NCBI GenBank assembly: GCA_025454915.1
Contig: JALONN010000002.1
Coordinates: 300,750-364,749 of the forward strand
Length of the DNA stretch: 64,000 nt
Source of the DNA: Raineya sp.
Lineage (GTDB): Bacteria > Bacteroidota > Bacteroidia > Cytophagales > Thermonemataceae
Direction of reading: 5' to 3'
A program made the translations under genes and the position numbers. How positions within the stretch are numbered: position 1 is the first letter of the stretch; each line of letters starts with the position of its first letter. Positions 28,323 through 37,448 of this stretch are shown here, piece after piece. The notes beneath the pieces are model-generated. The model worked only from the letters and a program-made list of their open reading frames with translations. It had not been told where the DNA came from and ran no database searches.

Positions 28323-30707
28323 TTAAAATTTATAATTTAATTGAAAAATATAGTTTCTGCCTAAGTCATTGGCATAATAACGCCAGCGATTCAGATAATC
28401 TCGATAAACCAGATTGGTTGCATTCTCTACTCTACTAGAAAAAGTAAAATTCTTATAGGAAGCCTGCAAGCCTACTCCCAATATTGTATAACCATTAGGA
28501 GCTTCCATAAAATCGAAATTACCTCCTGCTAAAATAGTAGTCTGCTCTTCACTTGTAATATTTTCAAATACTGTTGGTGATATAACCCTTGGAGCATTTG
28601 ATTGTTTTGAAATATGCAACAAAGTTGCAAAAATTTCTACATTTTCTAAACTTTTCCACTTTTTTTGTTCAAAAAAGAATTTATTTTCCCAACGTAATGG
28701 TGGCATATTGATAAGAGCATCTTTAGATGCTTGTACATGAGCTTTTAAATAAGCAAATTTACTTTGCCATCCCCATTTTCCTATTTTATAAATACTAGTT
28801 ATATCTATACCTTGCATAGTAATATTATCCTGTACATAATTGAATACAGGGAATGTTCCTCTTATGGTCAGTCTGATGTCAGTTGGTGTTAAATAAATAA
28901 AATTATTGATTATATTATAATAAGGATGGACATCTAAAGTCCAGTTTTTATGCTTATAAGTAAGGGAAGCAACCCATTTATACGATTGTTCTATAGAAAA
29001 ATCTTTTTGAGAATTCAAAAAACCATTCTCAAACAATAAACCCTCCTGAATATTACCAATACCCAAATGTAAACCCTGACTAAATAGCTCAGCTGTGTGT
29101 GGAGGTCTGAATGTTGCACCAATATTAGTTTTAAATGTAAAAGAATCATTTGGGAAATAACTGTACCCAATAGTACCTGTTATAAAATTAAATTGATAAT
29201 TAGGCTTGATATATGTTCTGTTTTGGATAAAAGTTCTGACCTGCGTGTGACGATAATCGTACCTAACACCCCACTCTAAATCATATTTAGGTTTTATGAA
29301 GCGTTCAACCCAAAAAATACCTTGTGTGAAATTTGTAAAATTAGGAAGTAGGGGAACAATCCCTGTTTCAGGAACATTGTAGTTGGTTTGATACAAAGTA
29401 TTTATACCAAAACTACCCCTAAAATTTCGCCAAGCATGATGTTCTAAAACAGCTTCTAAATTATGGCTTTGCAAAACCAAAGAAAGAGCAGGCATATTCG
29501 AACGTCCTCCTCTTCGTATATCATATTCTCTGCGAGAATTATCTTGGAATGCATATTGAAAAGAAAGAACCCCTATATGGTCTAATTTTATTTCAGAATT
29601 TATTTTTCCTAAATAATGAACAATTCTTTGACGAGGATTATTGATGTTGTATGTAAATGGAGCTACGTACCAAGGCTGTGGACGACTAATAGATAAAGCC
29701 AAATCATTAATGTTGCCAGTATGTGAGGCTCTAAGAATGCCAATCTCTGAATCAAAACGGCTAAAATAACCCTGAATATTCCAATTCTCTTTTGTATAAC
29801 CTAATGTTCCAGAAAAATTGAACTCTTGCATCCCTGTATTAGAAAGAATATATGTGGGAGTGTGAAAATCTCCTGCCTTTTTAGTAGAAGTCTGGAAATT
29901 CCAAGCCCAACCTTTCCCAAAGGCTTTTTGCATTTGGAATGCTAAATTCCCCATTCTGCCATTACTATGACCAATTAAATATGCTTTTCCCGAAAGTTTT
30001 GAAGAAGTAGTTAAAGGCTTAGGATTTAAAACAACAACACCACCCATAGCATCTGAGCCATAACGTACACCAGCAGCTCCTTTTATAACAGCCACTTGTT
30101 CAGATGCAAAAGGGTCTATTTCAGGGGCATGCTCTTCACCCCATTGCTGTCCTTCTTGTCTGACACCATTATTTAAAATAAGAACTCTCTGGCTATGTAA
30201 ACCATGAATCATAGGTTTTGAAATGCCTCCTCCTGTATTGAGTGAATTAACACCTGCAATATTTTTAAGCATCTCACCAAGCGTTTTTCCTCTGGAAGCC
30301 TCCAATTCGGCATTGCTTAAATAATACTGAGTTTGAGAACTGATAGGAGCATCCTTTTTTTGAAGAACTTCTATACCTTCCAATGCTTCTTGAGGTGTTT
30401 CTAAAAAAATATCCTGATGAAAATGAAGCGTTTTATTAGTTATCTTTGCATTTATCCAAAGAGTATCAAAATCATCCTTAAAAACTCTTAAAAAATAAGA
30501 ACCTTCACAAATACCTTCAAATAAAAATTCTCCCTGTTCATTACTAATAGTTTCTAAATTGATGGATGGAATTTGAGCTACTACATTAGCCAAAGAAACT
30601 TTGCCTTTCTTTTTATAAACATGCCCATGAATAGAGCCTGTGCATTGCCCAAGTACATTATAAATATTTATCAATAATAAAAAACCAACAAAAACGAAAT
30701 TCTTCAT
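28323..30707 (-). CDS. TonB-dependent receptor, ZnuD-like metal uptake candidate
   Basis: 794 residues with a signal peptide (MKNFVFVGFLLLINIYNVLG). It has a carboxypeptidase-regulatory-like N-terminal extension (about 22-110), a plug domain (about 120-230) and a 22-strand-type barrel ending RNYIFQLNYKF with terminal Phe. The plug contains MIHGLHSQRVLILNNGVRQE, then QQWGEEHAPEIDPF, then IKGAAGVRYGSDAMGGVVV. The histidine/acid-rich E-E-H-A-P-E-I-D segment sits where ZnuD-type zinc receptors carry D-H-A-V, so a divalent-metal (zinc-like) substrate is suggested rather than a glycan. No SusD gene follows; instead a small lipoprotein does. A palindromic operator (30739-30755) lies upstream. Confidence 0.82.
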   Translation of the reverse strand: MKNFVFVGFLLLINIYNVLGQCTGSIHGHVYKKKGKVSLANVVAQIPSINLETISNEQGEFLFEGICEGSYFLRVFKDDFDTLWINAKITNKTLHFHQDIFLETPQEALEGIEVLQKKDAPISSQTQYYLSNAELEASRGKTLGEMLKNIAGVNSLNTGGGISKPMIHGLHSQRVLILNNGVRQEGQQWGEEHAPEIDPFASEQVAVIKGAAGVRYGSDAMGGVVVLNPKPLTTSSKLSGKAYLIGHSNGRMGNLAFQMQKAFGKGWAWNFQTSTKKAGDFHTPTYILSNTGMQEFNFSGTLGYTKENWNIQGYFSRFDSEIGILRASHTGNINDLALSISRPQPWYVAPFTYNINNPRQRIVHYLGKINSEIKLDHIGVLSFQYAFQDNSRREYDIRRGGRSNMPALSLVLQSHNLEAVLEHHAWRNFRGSFGINTLYQTNYNVPETGIVPLLPNFTNFTQGIFWVERFIKPKYDLEWGVRYDYRHTQVRTFIQNRTYIKPNYQFNFITGTIGYSYFPNDSFTFKTNIGATFRPPHTAELFSQGLHLGIGNIQEGLLFENGFLNSQKDFSIEQSYKWVASLTYKHKNWTLDVHPYYNIINNFIYLTPTDIRLTIRGTFPVFNYVQDNITMQGIDITSIYKIGKWGWQSKFAYLKAHVQASKDALINMPPLRWENKFFFEQKKWKSLENVEIFATLLHISKQSNAPRVISPTVFENITSEEQTTILAGGNFDFMEAPNGYTILGVGLQASYKNFTFSSRVENATNLVYRDYLNRWRYYANDLGRNYIFQLNYKF

Positions 30708-30738
30708 ATTCTAAAATTAGGGCTGTAATTTATAAAAA

Positions 30739-30755
30739 TTGCAACTTTGTTGCAA
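30739..30755. promoter_or_regulatory. Palindromic operator TTGCAAC-N3-GTTGCAA
   Basis: A perfect 7-bp inverted repeat with a 3-base centre, 32 bases upstream of the TonB receptor ATG. On the minus strand it begins with the TTG of a possible -33 TTTG, so a bound repressor would block that promoter. The size and symmetry fit Fur/Zur-type or similar dimeric regulators; which one is not known. Confidence 0.5.
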
Positions 30756-30855
30756 AATAAAGCAAAGAAATTATTTGAAGACTATGAGAATCCTGAAAAC
30801 TTTTTATAGTTTTGAGAAGTTTTATACGAATATTTAAACTTATTCTTAAAAATTT

Positions 30856-31311
30856 ATGTACGATATTCTTTTAATAGTCCATTCATGGACACGCTGGTTT
30901 ATATTAGTTTTTGCTGTTTTAGCTATATTCAAGGCTTTTTCTGGATGGATGGGACAAAAACCATTCTCCAAACAGGATAATATCTTGGGTGCTTCGTTTG
31001 TAGGCTTTATACATCTCCAAACTTTGCTTGGTGGTTTATTGTATTTTGCTTTCAGTCCTAAAGGCTTACAAGCTATACAAGAATTTGGTATGAAAGGAGT
31101 CATGCAAAGTGCAGGAACCCGCTACTGGGCTGTAGAGCATATAACGGTTATGATTTTAGCTGTTATAGTAGCTCAGACTGGTAGAAGTTTATCCAAAAAA
31201 GCAACTACAGACTTACAGAAACATAAAAAATCTGTAATTTTCTATACCATTGCATTGTTATTAATTTTGAGTCGTATCCCTTGGGATAGTGTGCGTTTAT
31301 TCAGATATTAA
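30856..31311 (+). CDS. Small polytopic membrane protein (cytochrome b-like)
   Basis: 151 residues with four predicted transmembrane helices (about 13-28, 48-65, 90-108 and 128-143). Histidines fall in or near helices: LLIVHSWTRW, VGFIHLQTLLGG and WAVEHITVM. This arrangement resembles small cytochrome-b-like integral membrane proteins of Bacteroidota, but heme binding is not proven. The gene is divergent from the TonB receptor operon and could respond to the same operator, though its start lies about 100 bases away. It is followed after 10 bases by the SGNH hydrolase gene. Confidence 0.65.
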   Translation: MYDILLIVHSWTRWFILVFAVLAIFKAFSGWMGQKPFSKQDNILGASFVGFIHLQTLLGGLLYFAFSPKGLQAIQEFGMKGVMQSAGTRYWAVEHITVMILAVIVAQTGRSLSKKATTDLQKHKKSVIFYTIALLLILSRIPWDSVRLFRY

Positions 31312-31321
31312 CAAGCATTTT

Positions 31322-32167
31322 ATGAACGCTTTAATGTTTCTTGTGATATTTTTGATAATGCTTACTCTAGTAGGAGTAGGCATTTATCTTTATTTATATC
31401 AATTTCTTTTCAGGAAACCAAAAAATAATCCATTAGCATATATTAATCAACCTAAAAATAAAAAAAGAATTGTTTTTGCTGGGGATAGTCTGACGTGTGG
31501 AAACATGAGTGCTGATTATACAAAAATAGTAAAACAAGCTTTAGGTAATGAATATGAGTATATCAATGCAGGTGTGAATGCTGATTTAAGCTATAATTTA
31601 CTCAGCAGATTAGAAGAGATTATTAACTGTAATCCTGATTATATTGTAATATTAATAGGCACGAATGATGCTAATGCTACATTAAATAAAAGAAATAAAG
31701 AGATTTATCAGAAACTCAAAAATCTTCCTCATCCTCCATCTATTTTTGAGTATGAGGAAAATTTGCAAAATATTATATTACAATTAAAAGTTCATACACA
31801 AGCTAAAATAGCATTTATTTCAATGCCTGTTTTAGGAGAAGATTTAAAAGATAAAAAACATTTACATCTACAAGAATATATAACTGTTTTAAGAAGGGTT
31901 ACATCCAAAGAGTATACCGATTATTTACCCTTTTATGAATTACATAAAGAATATTTGGAAAAAAATATATTGAGGCCTAAAAAAAATAAAGAGGAACATA
32001 AACTCATAGAACTGGCTATGTTACAGCATTATATATTTAAAAGAAGTTGGGATTCCATCAGTAAAGCTCATGGTTTTCTAACCCTGACAGATTATATACA
32101 CTTAAATAATTGGGGTGCAAAAAATATAGCTCGACTTATAGAAGATTGGATAAATACAAATCAGTAA
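31322..32167 (+). CDS. Membrane-anchored SGNH/GDSL hydrolase
   Basis: From the ATG at 31322 (a GTG at 31289 would overlap the previous gene) the protein has 281 residues. An N-terminal transmembrane anchor (about 4-28) is followed by the SGNH hydrolase fold. Block I is IVFAGDSLTCGNM with nucleophile Ser56, block II has a Gly in YINAGVNAD, block III is ILIGTND, and block V is TDYIHLNNWGA with the catalytic Asp/His. These enzymes are esterases or lipases acting on acyl or acetyl esters; the substrate is unknown. The active site should face the periplasm if the anchor is N-in. It ends 2 bases from a convergent gene. Confidence 0.82.
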   Translation: MNALMFLVIFLIMLTLVGVGIYLYLYQFLFRKPKNNPLAYINQPKNKKRIVFAGDSLTCGNMSADYTKIVKQALGNEYEYINAGVNADLSYNLLSRLEEIINCNPDYIVILIGTNDANATLNKRNKEIYQKLKNLPHPPSIFEYEENLQNIILQLKVHTQAKIAFISMPVLGEDLKDKKHLHLQEYITVLRRVTSKEYTDYLPFYELHKEYLEKNILRPKKNKEEHKLIELAMLQHYIFKRSWDSISKAHGFLTLTDYIHLNNWGAKNIARLIEDWINTNQ

Positions 32168-32169
32168 AA

Positions 32170-32406
32170 TTAATGAATTTTGATTTTACTATTCACATGG
32201 TCTCCATGCCATCTATCTACCAATAAATCTTCTATTTTACCACCAGGAGGTAAATCAATGATAGGGAAATCATTTCCACCACCAATCCCTCCATCATCAT
32301 CAGAATCTGGCGGAAATGAGTTATTCTTAAAGTTCCGTAACATTAAAATGGCTACAATTGTAAAAATTGCAGTAAAGAAGAATAAGTAAACAAATAACCC
32401 CAACAT
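32170..32406 (-). CDS. Small single-pass membrane protein, unknown
   Basis: 78 residues from the ATG at 32406 (an in-frame TTG at 32457 is less likely). One strong transmembrane helix (MLGLFVYLFFFTAIFTIVAI) is followed by a polar tail with a Pro/Asp/Gly-rich stretch (SFPPDSDDDGGIGGGND). No family recognised. It is convergent with the SGNH gene and 79 bases downstream of the receiver gene on the same strand. Confidence 0.5.
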   Translation of the reverse strand: MLGLFVYLFFFTAIFTIVAILMLRNFKNNSFPPDSDDDGGIGGGNDFPIIDLPPGGKIEDLLVDRWHGDHVNSKIKIH

Positions 32407-32485
32407 AGCTTTCACCCTTTTTTGAATAAAGTTGCAAATATTTTGCCAAAAAAACAAAAAATAGTGTTTTAAAAGCTCAACTATT

Positions 32486-32872
32486 TTATTTATTTCGGTT
32501 AGCTTTTCTAATACGCATAGCCACCATTTTTATATACTGCTCAATTAGTTCTGGATTATAAGGCTTGTTTAAAAAACCTAAATTCTCTACTTGTGATGCT
32601 CTTTCCATTACGACACTATCTTCATTAGCAGACACAAAAATAATATATGTATTGGGTGATTTTTTCTTGATTTCTTTACCTGCCTCAATACCATCTACAT
32701 TAGTAAGTAGATTAATATCTAAAAAGGCAATTTGTGGTTGATGCTCTTCTGCTAAAGCAATAGCCTGTTCACCTGTCTGAGCAACCATTACATCCTCAAA
32801 ACCTAAATTTTTAAGATGAAATTTAAAAAGATTTTGTAAGATGATTTCATCATCAACTAATAGAATTTTCAT
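32486..32872 (-). CDS. Single-domain response regulator (receiver only)
   Basis: 128 residues, a CheY-like receiver with acidic residues D7/D8, phospho-acceptor Asp52 in IAFLDINLL and the conserved Lys in GFLNKPYNPEL. There is no output domain. Its ATG overlaps the stop of the TPR-kinase gene by 4 bases (ATGA), so it is translationally coupled and very likely phosphorylated by that kinase. It may act as a phosphate sink, a relay or a protein-interaction switch. Confidence 0.92.
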   Translation of the reverse strand: MKILLVDDEIILQNLFKFHLKNLGFEDVMVAQTGEQAIALAEEHQPQIAFLDINLLTNVDGIEAGKEIKKKSPNTYIIFVSANEDSVVMERASQVENLGFLNKPYNPELIEQYIKMVAMRIRKANRNK

Positions 32873-35043
32873 ACAAAAGTATTTATACTTGAATTTTGCA
32901 TAATATTATTTTTTGTTTGAGATGGTGTTGCCAAAGGTAGAGAAAATTTTACAGTAGTTCCTTTACCCAAACTACTTTCTATATAAAACTTGCCTCCACT
33001 TTCTTGAATTGAGTCTCTACACAAAACTAAACCCAATCCAATTCCTTTTTCTAATTGTGTTCCTTTATTAGTAATGCTGATGCCATTTCTGATTTTTTCC
33101 AAATCTTCTGGAGATATTCCTACTCCTGTATCTGTAACAGATACTTCACAATACTTATCTGATTGAACAGCTTTTACCCAAATAGAGCCTCCTATTTTTG
33201 TAAACTTAATGGCATTTGTTAATAAATTTCTTAGAGCTATTTCAAAAACATTTTTATCTGCACTCACAATTAAATTTTCAGAAACATCCATATCTATGGA
33301 TATTTTTTTATTATTAGAGAACCAACCAACCTCAAAAATAGTTTCAACAATTATTTCTTTTACAAAATGATTCTCTACTTTAAGATTTTGACCTTCTAAT
33401 TGAGATTTCGCCCAAAGCAGTAAATTATCCATCAAATCAGAAGTATATTCTGTGTTCTTAGAAAGTTCTTCCGTAATAATATCCAAATCTTTTTTATCAA
33501 GATTTTGATTTCTTATCAAGTAAACAAAACCCTTGAGGCTACTCATATAGCCTCGTAAATCGTGTGAAACTACGGAAAAAATTTTACTTTTGAAATTATT
33601 TACATATTCTAAGTTTTTTATATATTTTTTCCTCAACTTAAAATAAGTAAACATATAAATACCTCCTACAATACTAATAAGAGCAATAAGAGAGGTGGCA
33701 AAAATCACTATTCTTTGATTAAATATTTCGTTTTCTCTGTTTTTAGCCTGTTGTTTCAAGAAACTGTTTTCAGTTTCTTGTTCTTTAAATTTGTAGAATC
33801 CTTCAATTTCTGCAATTTTCTCTTTATTAAAAGTAAGATTAATAGTTTCAATAGTTTCTTGATACTTTTTTTGATAAAAAAATGCCTTAGAATACTCCTG
33901 AATGTCCTCTAAAATTTCTACATAAGTACTATAAAGTTTTCTTTTGTGCTCTAAAAAAGCACTTGGATTAACTTTGTAAATCTCATTTTCATATTTTTTT
34001 AAGTGTGTTTCACCTAAATCAAGCAGTCTTAGAGCTTCTGGTATATTTTTTTGTTTATAATTTGTAATAGCCAATTTTGTATAGGCAGCTACAATAATAC
34101 CATGTTCTTTAAACTTAGATGCAAAGTCTAAATAATTTTTAAGATATATTATAGCTTGTTCATATTTTTTTTGCTCAATTAATATTTCTGCAATATTACC
34201 CTGTGGGATACCTATCCAAACGGAATCTTTAATCTCTTTGGCTATTTCTATAGCTTTTGAAAAATGAATCAAAGATTGCTCGTAGTTTTTAATATGTTTA
34301 TATGCCAAACCTATATCATTATGCGAGTTAATTAAAACTCGAGTTTTTATTGAAAACTTTTCAATAGCATTTAGACTCTGATTCCAATGCTTAAGAGCTT
34401 CCGAATAATTTTTGGTTTGATAGAAAATGAAGCCTAAATTTTTTTGTAGTAAAACCCAACCAAACCCCTTAAGAGAAGAAAATTTTTTGTATAGTAATTC
34501 AGCTTCTAAAATTTCTTTTAAAGCTAAATCATTTTTTCCTTGCTTTGAAAAAATGAGATAATTGATTTCTGGAACTACATACTGATACTGCTCACAAGGA
34601 TTCTGCTCAATAAAGAATTTAACGGGTTGTAAGTAATCTATATTAGAGTTAAAAGGTGCGTTACTAAAATGCCCGTATGCAATTCGAGAGCTTATAAAAG
34701 CTTCAAAACAAGGATCTTTTGAAGAACGAATGAGTTGTAATGCTTTTTCTCGAAGTTGTTCTTGTTGTTTTGAATTACCTTCATAACATTCATCAGCTTC
34801 CAAAATCAGTACAATGGCTAAAGCAATATCTAAATTCTTGTCTTTACTAATAAGACTTTTTAGCTTATGCGTATAATCACATTTTTTAGAAGAAAGCCTT
34901 ACAAATTGTTCTAACAAATGATGTTGTAATACATAATCGTTTGTAGATTTTAAATGCTGGTAAGTTTCTTCTATGTTATAGGTTTGTGCATAACTCTGAT
35001 TAACATAAATTAATAAAAATATCCAGACGACCCACAATTTCAT
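32869..35043 (-). CDS. TPR-containing sensor histidine kinase
   Basis: 724 residues: signal peptide (MKLWVVWIFLLIYVNQSYAQ), periplasmic tetratricopeptide repeats (about 60-400; ALKHWNQSLNAIEKF, SLIHFSKAIEIAKEI, AIIYLKNYLDFASKF), a coiled coil and one transmembrane helix (about 444-464). The cytoplasmic kinase follows: HisKA with SVVSHDLRGYMSS (His near 494) and HATPase_c with NLLTNAIKFTK, VTDTGVGIS and KGIGLGLVLCRDS. TPR sensor domains of this kind are typical of Bacteroidota and usually bind proteins or peptides. The downstream receiver gene overlaps by 4 bases. Confidence 0.92.
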   Translation of the reverse strand: MKLWVVWIFLLIYVNQSYAQTYNIEETYQHLKSTNDYVLQHHLLEQFVRLSSKKCDYTHKLKSLISKDKNLDIALAIVLILEADECYEGNSKQQEQLREKALQLIRSSKDPCFEAFISSRIAYGHFSNAPFNSNIDYLQPVKFFIEQNPCEQYQYVVPEINYLIFSKQGKNDLALKEILEAELLYKKFSSLKGFGWVLLQKNLGFIFYQTKNYSEALKHWNQSLNAIEKFSIKTRVLINSHNDIGLAYKHIKNYEQSLIHFSKAIEIAKEIKDSVWIGIPQGNIAEILIEQKKYEQAIIYLKNYLDFASKFKEHGIIVAAYTKLAITNYKQKNIPEALRLLDLGETHLKKYENEIYKVNPSAFLEHKRKLYSTYVEILEDIQEYSKAFFYQKKYQETIETINLTFNKEKIAEIEGFYKFKEQETENSFLKQQAKNRENEIFNQRIVIFATSLIALISIVGGIYMFTYFKLRKKYIKNLEYVNNFKSKIFSVVSHDLRGYMSSLKGFVYLIRNQNLDKKDLDIITEELSKNTEYTSDLMDNLLLWAKSQLEGQNLKVENHFVKEIIVETIFEVGWFSNNKKISIDMDVSENLIVSADKNVFEIALRNLLTNAIKFTKIGGSIWVKAVQSDKYCEVSVTDTGVGISPEDLEKIRNGISITNKGTQLEKGIGLGLVLCRDSIQESGGKFYIESSLGKGTTVKFSLPLATPSQTKNNIMQNSSINTFV

Positions 35044-35144
35044 ATTGCTCTTATGTTGTTTTGAAATAAATATATGAATAAATAAAAAAATATAGCAAAA
35101 AAATAAATTGTATTTTTTATTTATCTGAAAAAAACCTTATTTAG

Positions 35145-35169
35145 CCGAGTAAAATGTATATTTCATCGT
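35145..35169. repeat. Shared intergenic motif, copy 1
   Basis: CCGAGTAAAAT (35145-35155) and ATATTTCATCGT (35158-35169) lie upstream of the receiver-PP2C gene. Both words recur, in the opposite order, at 37449-37488 upstream of the small-domain gene. Confidence 0.4.
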
Positions 35170-35199
35170 CTTTTTATCAATATTCAAATAAAAATAAGT

Positions 35200-35207
35200 T
35201 ATTTTTG
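35200..35207 (+). promoter_or_regulatory. -7 promoter element (TATTTTTG) of the receiver-PP2C gene
   Basis: TAnnTTTG match 25 bases before the ATG at 35233; no TTTG found at -33. Confidence 0.4.
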
Positions 35208-35232
35208 TAATGTTCCATCAAATAAACACTAT

Positions 35233-36462
35233 ATGAGCATTGATTTCACGCCCAACATTTTATATATTGATGATGAGGAGTCCAATTTAAGGATATTCAA
35301 GATTAACTTCAAAAGACATTATAATGTTTTTACTACCACCGAAATAAAAGAAGCAAGAGAAATATTAGAGAAAAATAATATTCATCTTATTATTACAGAC
35401 CAAAAAATGCCTGAAATGACAGGCACAGAGTTCCTTAAATCAATACTTCCCCTATATCCTGATGTGCTTCGTATTGTATTAACAGGGTTTTCAGATATTC
35501 AGGATTTGATTCAGGCAGTAAATGAATGTTCTATTCATCAATACATGACCAAGCCTTATGATAATGGTGAAATGAAACTCACCTTAGATAAAGCTCTTGA
35601 ATCATTTAAATTACAAAATGATAATAAGGATTTAGTAAAACAATTACAGAAAGCAAATGAAGAATTGGAAGCAAAAGTAATTGAAAGAACTAATGAATTA
35701 ATGCTTACAAACCAACGTATTACAGATAGTATAAGATATGCTCGAAAAATACAAAGAAGCATCCTTTCAACACAACAAGATTTTTCTAAATATTTCCAAG
35801 ATAGCTTTGCCTTGTATCAACCCAAGGATCTTGTAGGAGGCGATTTTTATGCGTCTTTTGATAAAGAAGATAGAATTATTATTGCTGCTGGAGACTGTAC
35901 TGGGCATGGAGTACCAGGTGCTCTGATGAGTATTTTGGGTAGTTCGTTACTCCATTCTATTATTGATTACAAAGAGGAATATGCAACAGAGAAAATTTTA
36001 AATGATTTACGTGTAGGAGTAATTAAAACCCTCAGACAAGATGATAATGATAATAAAGATGGTATGGAAATAGGAATAATATCTTATCAGCCAGCTAGCC
36101 AGAGATTAGAATTTGCATCCTCACGCCTCAATTTAGTTTATTTTCAGAATGGAGAGATGTTTGAACTCAAAGGTGATAGAAAAAGTATAGGTGGAGCATA
36201 TGATTTAGAACATTTATTTGAAAATCAGTCAATAATTGCAGAAAAAGATACCTGTTTCTATTTGTTTTCAGACGGTTTACAAGACCAATTTGGGGGTGAG
36301 AATAAAAAACGTTTGGGTTCTAAAAAGTTAAAAGAAATGCTTCTGGAAATACACCAAAAACCTTTTGAAGAGCAGAAACAATATTTAGAAAATTTTATCA
36401 AAGATTGGATAGGTGATGACCACCAAATAGATGATATTATGATGCTGGGCTTCAAAGTTTAA
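35233..36462 (+). CDS. Response regulator with SpoIIE-type PP2C phosphatase output
   Basis: 409 residues: a receiver domain (1-125) with D13/D14, phospho-acceptor Asp56 in LIITDQKMPEMTG and Lys in YMTKPYDNGE; a coiled coil (about 130-165, LEAKVIERTNELMLTNQRIT); and a SpoIIE/RsbU PP2C domain (about 180-408). The PP2C metal motifs are DLVGGDFYA, AAGDCTGHGVPGALMS, FLFSDGLQDQFGG and DDHQIDDIMML. Phosphatases of this type dephosphorylate Ser/Thr on STAS-type anti-anti-sigma proteins. The two SpoIIAA-like genes that follow are therefore attractive partners. The gene ends in a strong terminator (36462-36495). Confidence 0.92.
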   Translation: MSIDFTPNILYIDDEESNLRIFKINFKRHYNVFTTTEIKEAREILEKNNIHLIITDQKMPEMTGTEFLKSILPLYPDVLRIVLTGFSDIQDLIQAVNECSIHQYMTKPYDNGEMKLTLDKALESFKLQNDNKDLVKQLQKANEELEAKVIERTNELMLTNQRITDSIRYARKIQRSILSTQQDFSKYFQDSFALYQPKDLVGGDFYASFDKEDRIIIAAGDCTGHGVPGALMSILGSSLLHSIIDYKEEYATEKILNDLRVGVIKTLRQDDNDNKDGMEIGIISYQPASQRLEFASSRLNLVYFQNGEMFELKGDRKSIGGAYDLEHLFENQSIIAEKDTCFYLFSDGLQDQFGGENKKRLGSKKLKEMLLEIHQKPFEEQKQYLENFIKDWIGDDHQIDDIMMLGFKV

Positions 36463-36495
36463 AAAAAAAGTTTTCATTTGAAAACTTTTTTTTTT
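36462..36495 (+). terminator. Terminator after the receiver-PP2C gene
   Basis: A-run plus GTTTTC, loop ATTT, GAAAAC plus a long T-run, directly at the stop codon. Confidence 0.82.
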
Positions 36496-36537
36496 GTAGG
36501 TAGTTAAGTATTTGTTTCACTCTTAACGACCAAAATT

Positions 36538-36972
36538 ATGGAATCTATCACACAAAAAGAGGTACTATTTGATGACCAATATCTTACACTCTACTATGAC
36601 CCCTCTATTGCTTGCATTGTAAAAGAATGGAAGCAGGCTGTTCCTGAGAATAAATTCAGGGAACTCATCATTCACCTTTTAATGAAAATCGTTCAAACTC
36701 GAACCAAATACAAAGGGCAGGTAAATTTAGTGGCTGATTGTAGGAGATTAGGAGGTGATACTTTTACACAAGAAGTTATAAACTGGCTCAATACAGACGT
36801 TCACAAATTGTATGCAATGAATAAAATCACAAGAAAAGCATTTATTGCATCTAAGGATATTACAGCAAATCTTTCTATTGTAAACTATATCAGTACCAGC
36901 AATGCTGTTGATGGATTTGCTATGAATATTTTTGAAGACATAGAAGACGCTAAAAGCTGGATTGCAGCATAA
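36538..36972 (+). CDS. SpoIIAA-like (STAS-related) protein, first of a tandem pair
   Basis: 144 residues, no signal peptide. The pattern is: an N-terminal strand hairpin (YLTLYYDPSIACIVKEWKQA), a helix (ENKFRELIIHLLMKIVQ), a strand ending in VNLVADCRRLGG, then ITRKAFIASK, and a C-terminal F-E-D-I-E-D-A-K-S-W. This matches the SpoIIAA-like/STAS-SEC14 type common in Cytophagales, whose members end F-x-D-x-x-x-A-x-x-W-L. By eye it is about 70 % identical to the next gene, so it arose by tandem duplication. No Ser in the classical STAS phosphorylation position was confidently placed. It lies 75 bases after a PP2C-type regulator. Confidence 0.6.
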   Translation: MESITQKEVLFDDQYLTLYYDPSIACIVKEWKQAVPENKFRELIIHLLMKIVQTRTKYKGQVNLVADCRRLGGDTFTQEVINWLNTDVHKLYAMNKITRKAFIASKDITANLSIVNYISTSNAVDGFAMNIFEDIEDAKSWIAA

Positions 36973-36992
36973 CCTTTTCAAGAAAAAAGTAT

Positions 36993-37430
36993 ATGGAACA
37001 AGCTCTAAATGAAAAAGAGGTATTATATAATGATGAGTACCTTACACTCTACTATGACCATTCCATTTCTTGTATTATAAAAGAATGGAAGCAAGCCATT
37101 TCTGAGAACAAATTCAGAGAACTCATCATTGAGTTGGTTATGAAAATTGTTCAGACACGAATGAAATATAAAAAACCTGTCAACTTAATAGCTGATTGTA
37201 GAAAACTTGGAGGTGATACTTTTACTCCACAAGTTATAGATTGGCTTAATACAGAAGTTCATAGATTGTATGCAATGAATAAAATCACAAGAAAAGCATT
37301 TGTTGCATCCAAAAATATTACAGCCAATCTTTCTATTGTCAGCTATATCAGTATGAGTAACCCTATCGAAGGATTTACTATGAGTATTTTTGATGATATG
37401 GAAGACGCTAAAAATTGGTCTAAGATATAA
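36993..37430 (+). CDS. SpoIIAA-like (STAS-related) protein, second of a tandem pair
   Basis: 145 residues, a close paralogue of the preceding gene and 20 bases downstream of it. The shared core includes EYLTLYYD, ENKFRELII, NLIADCRKLGGDTF, LYAMNKITRKAF and ITANLSIV; the termini and a few surface positions differ. The two are most likely translated from one message and may form homo- or heterodimers. A role as a regulatory or lipid/ligand-binding module is inferred from the family resemblance. Confidence 0.6.
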   Translation: MEQALNEKEVLYNDEYLTLYYDHSISCIIKEWKQAISENKFRELIIELVMKIVQTRMKYKKPVNLIADCRKLGGDTFTPQVIDWLNTEVHRLYAMNKITRKAFVASKNITANLSIVSYISMSNPIEGFTMSIFDDMEDAKNWSKI

Positions 37431-37448
37431 ATCATAAACCCTTCAAAC

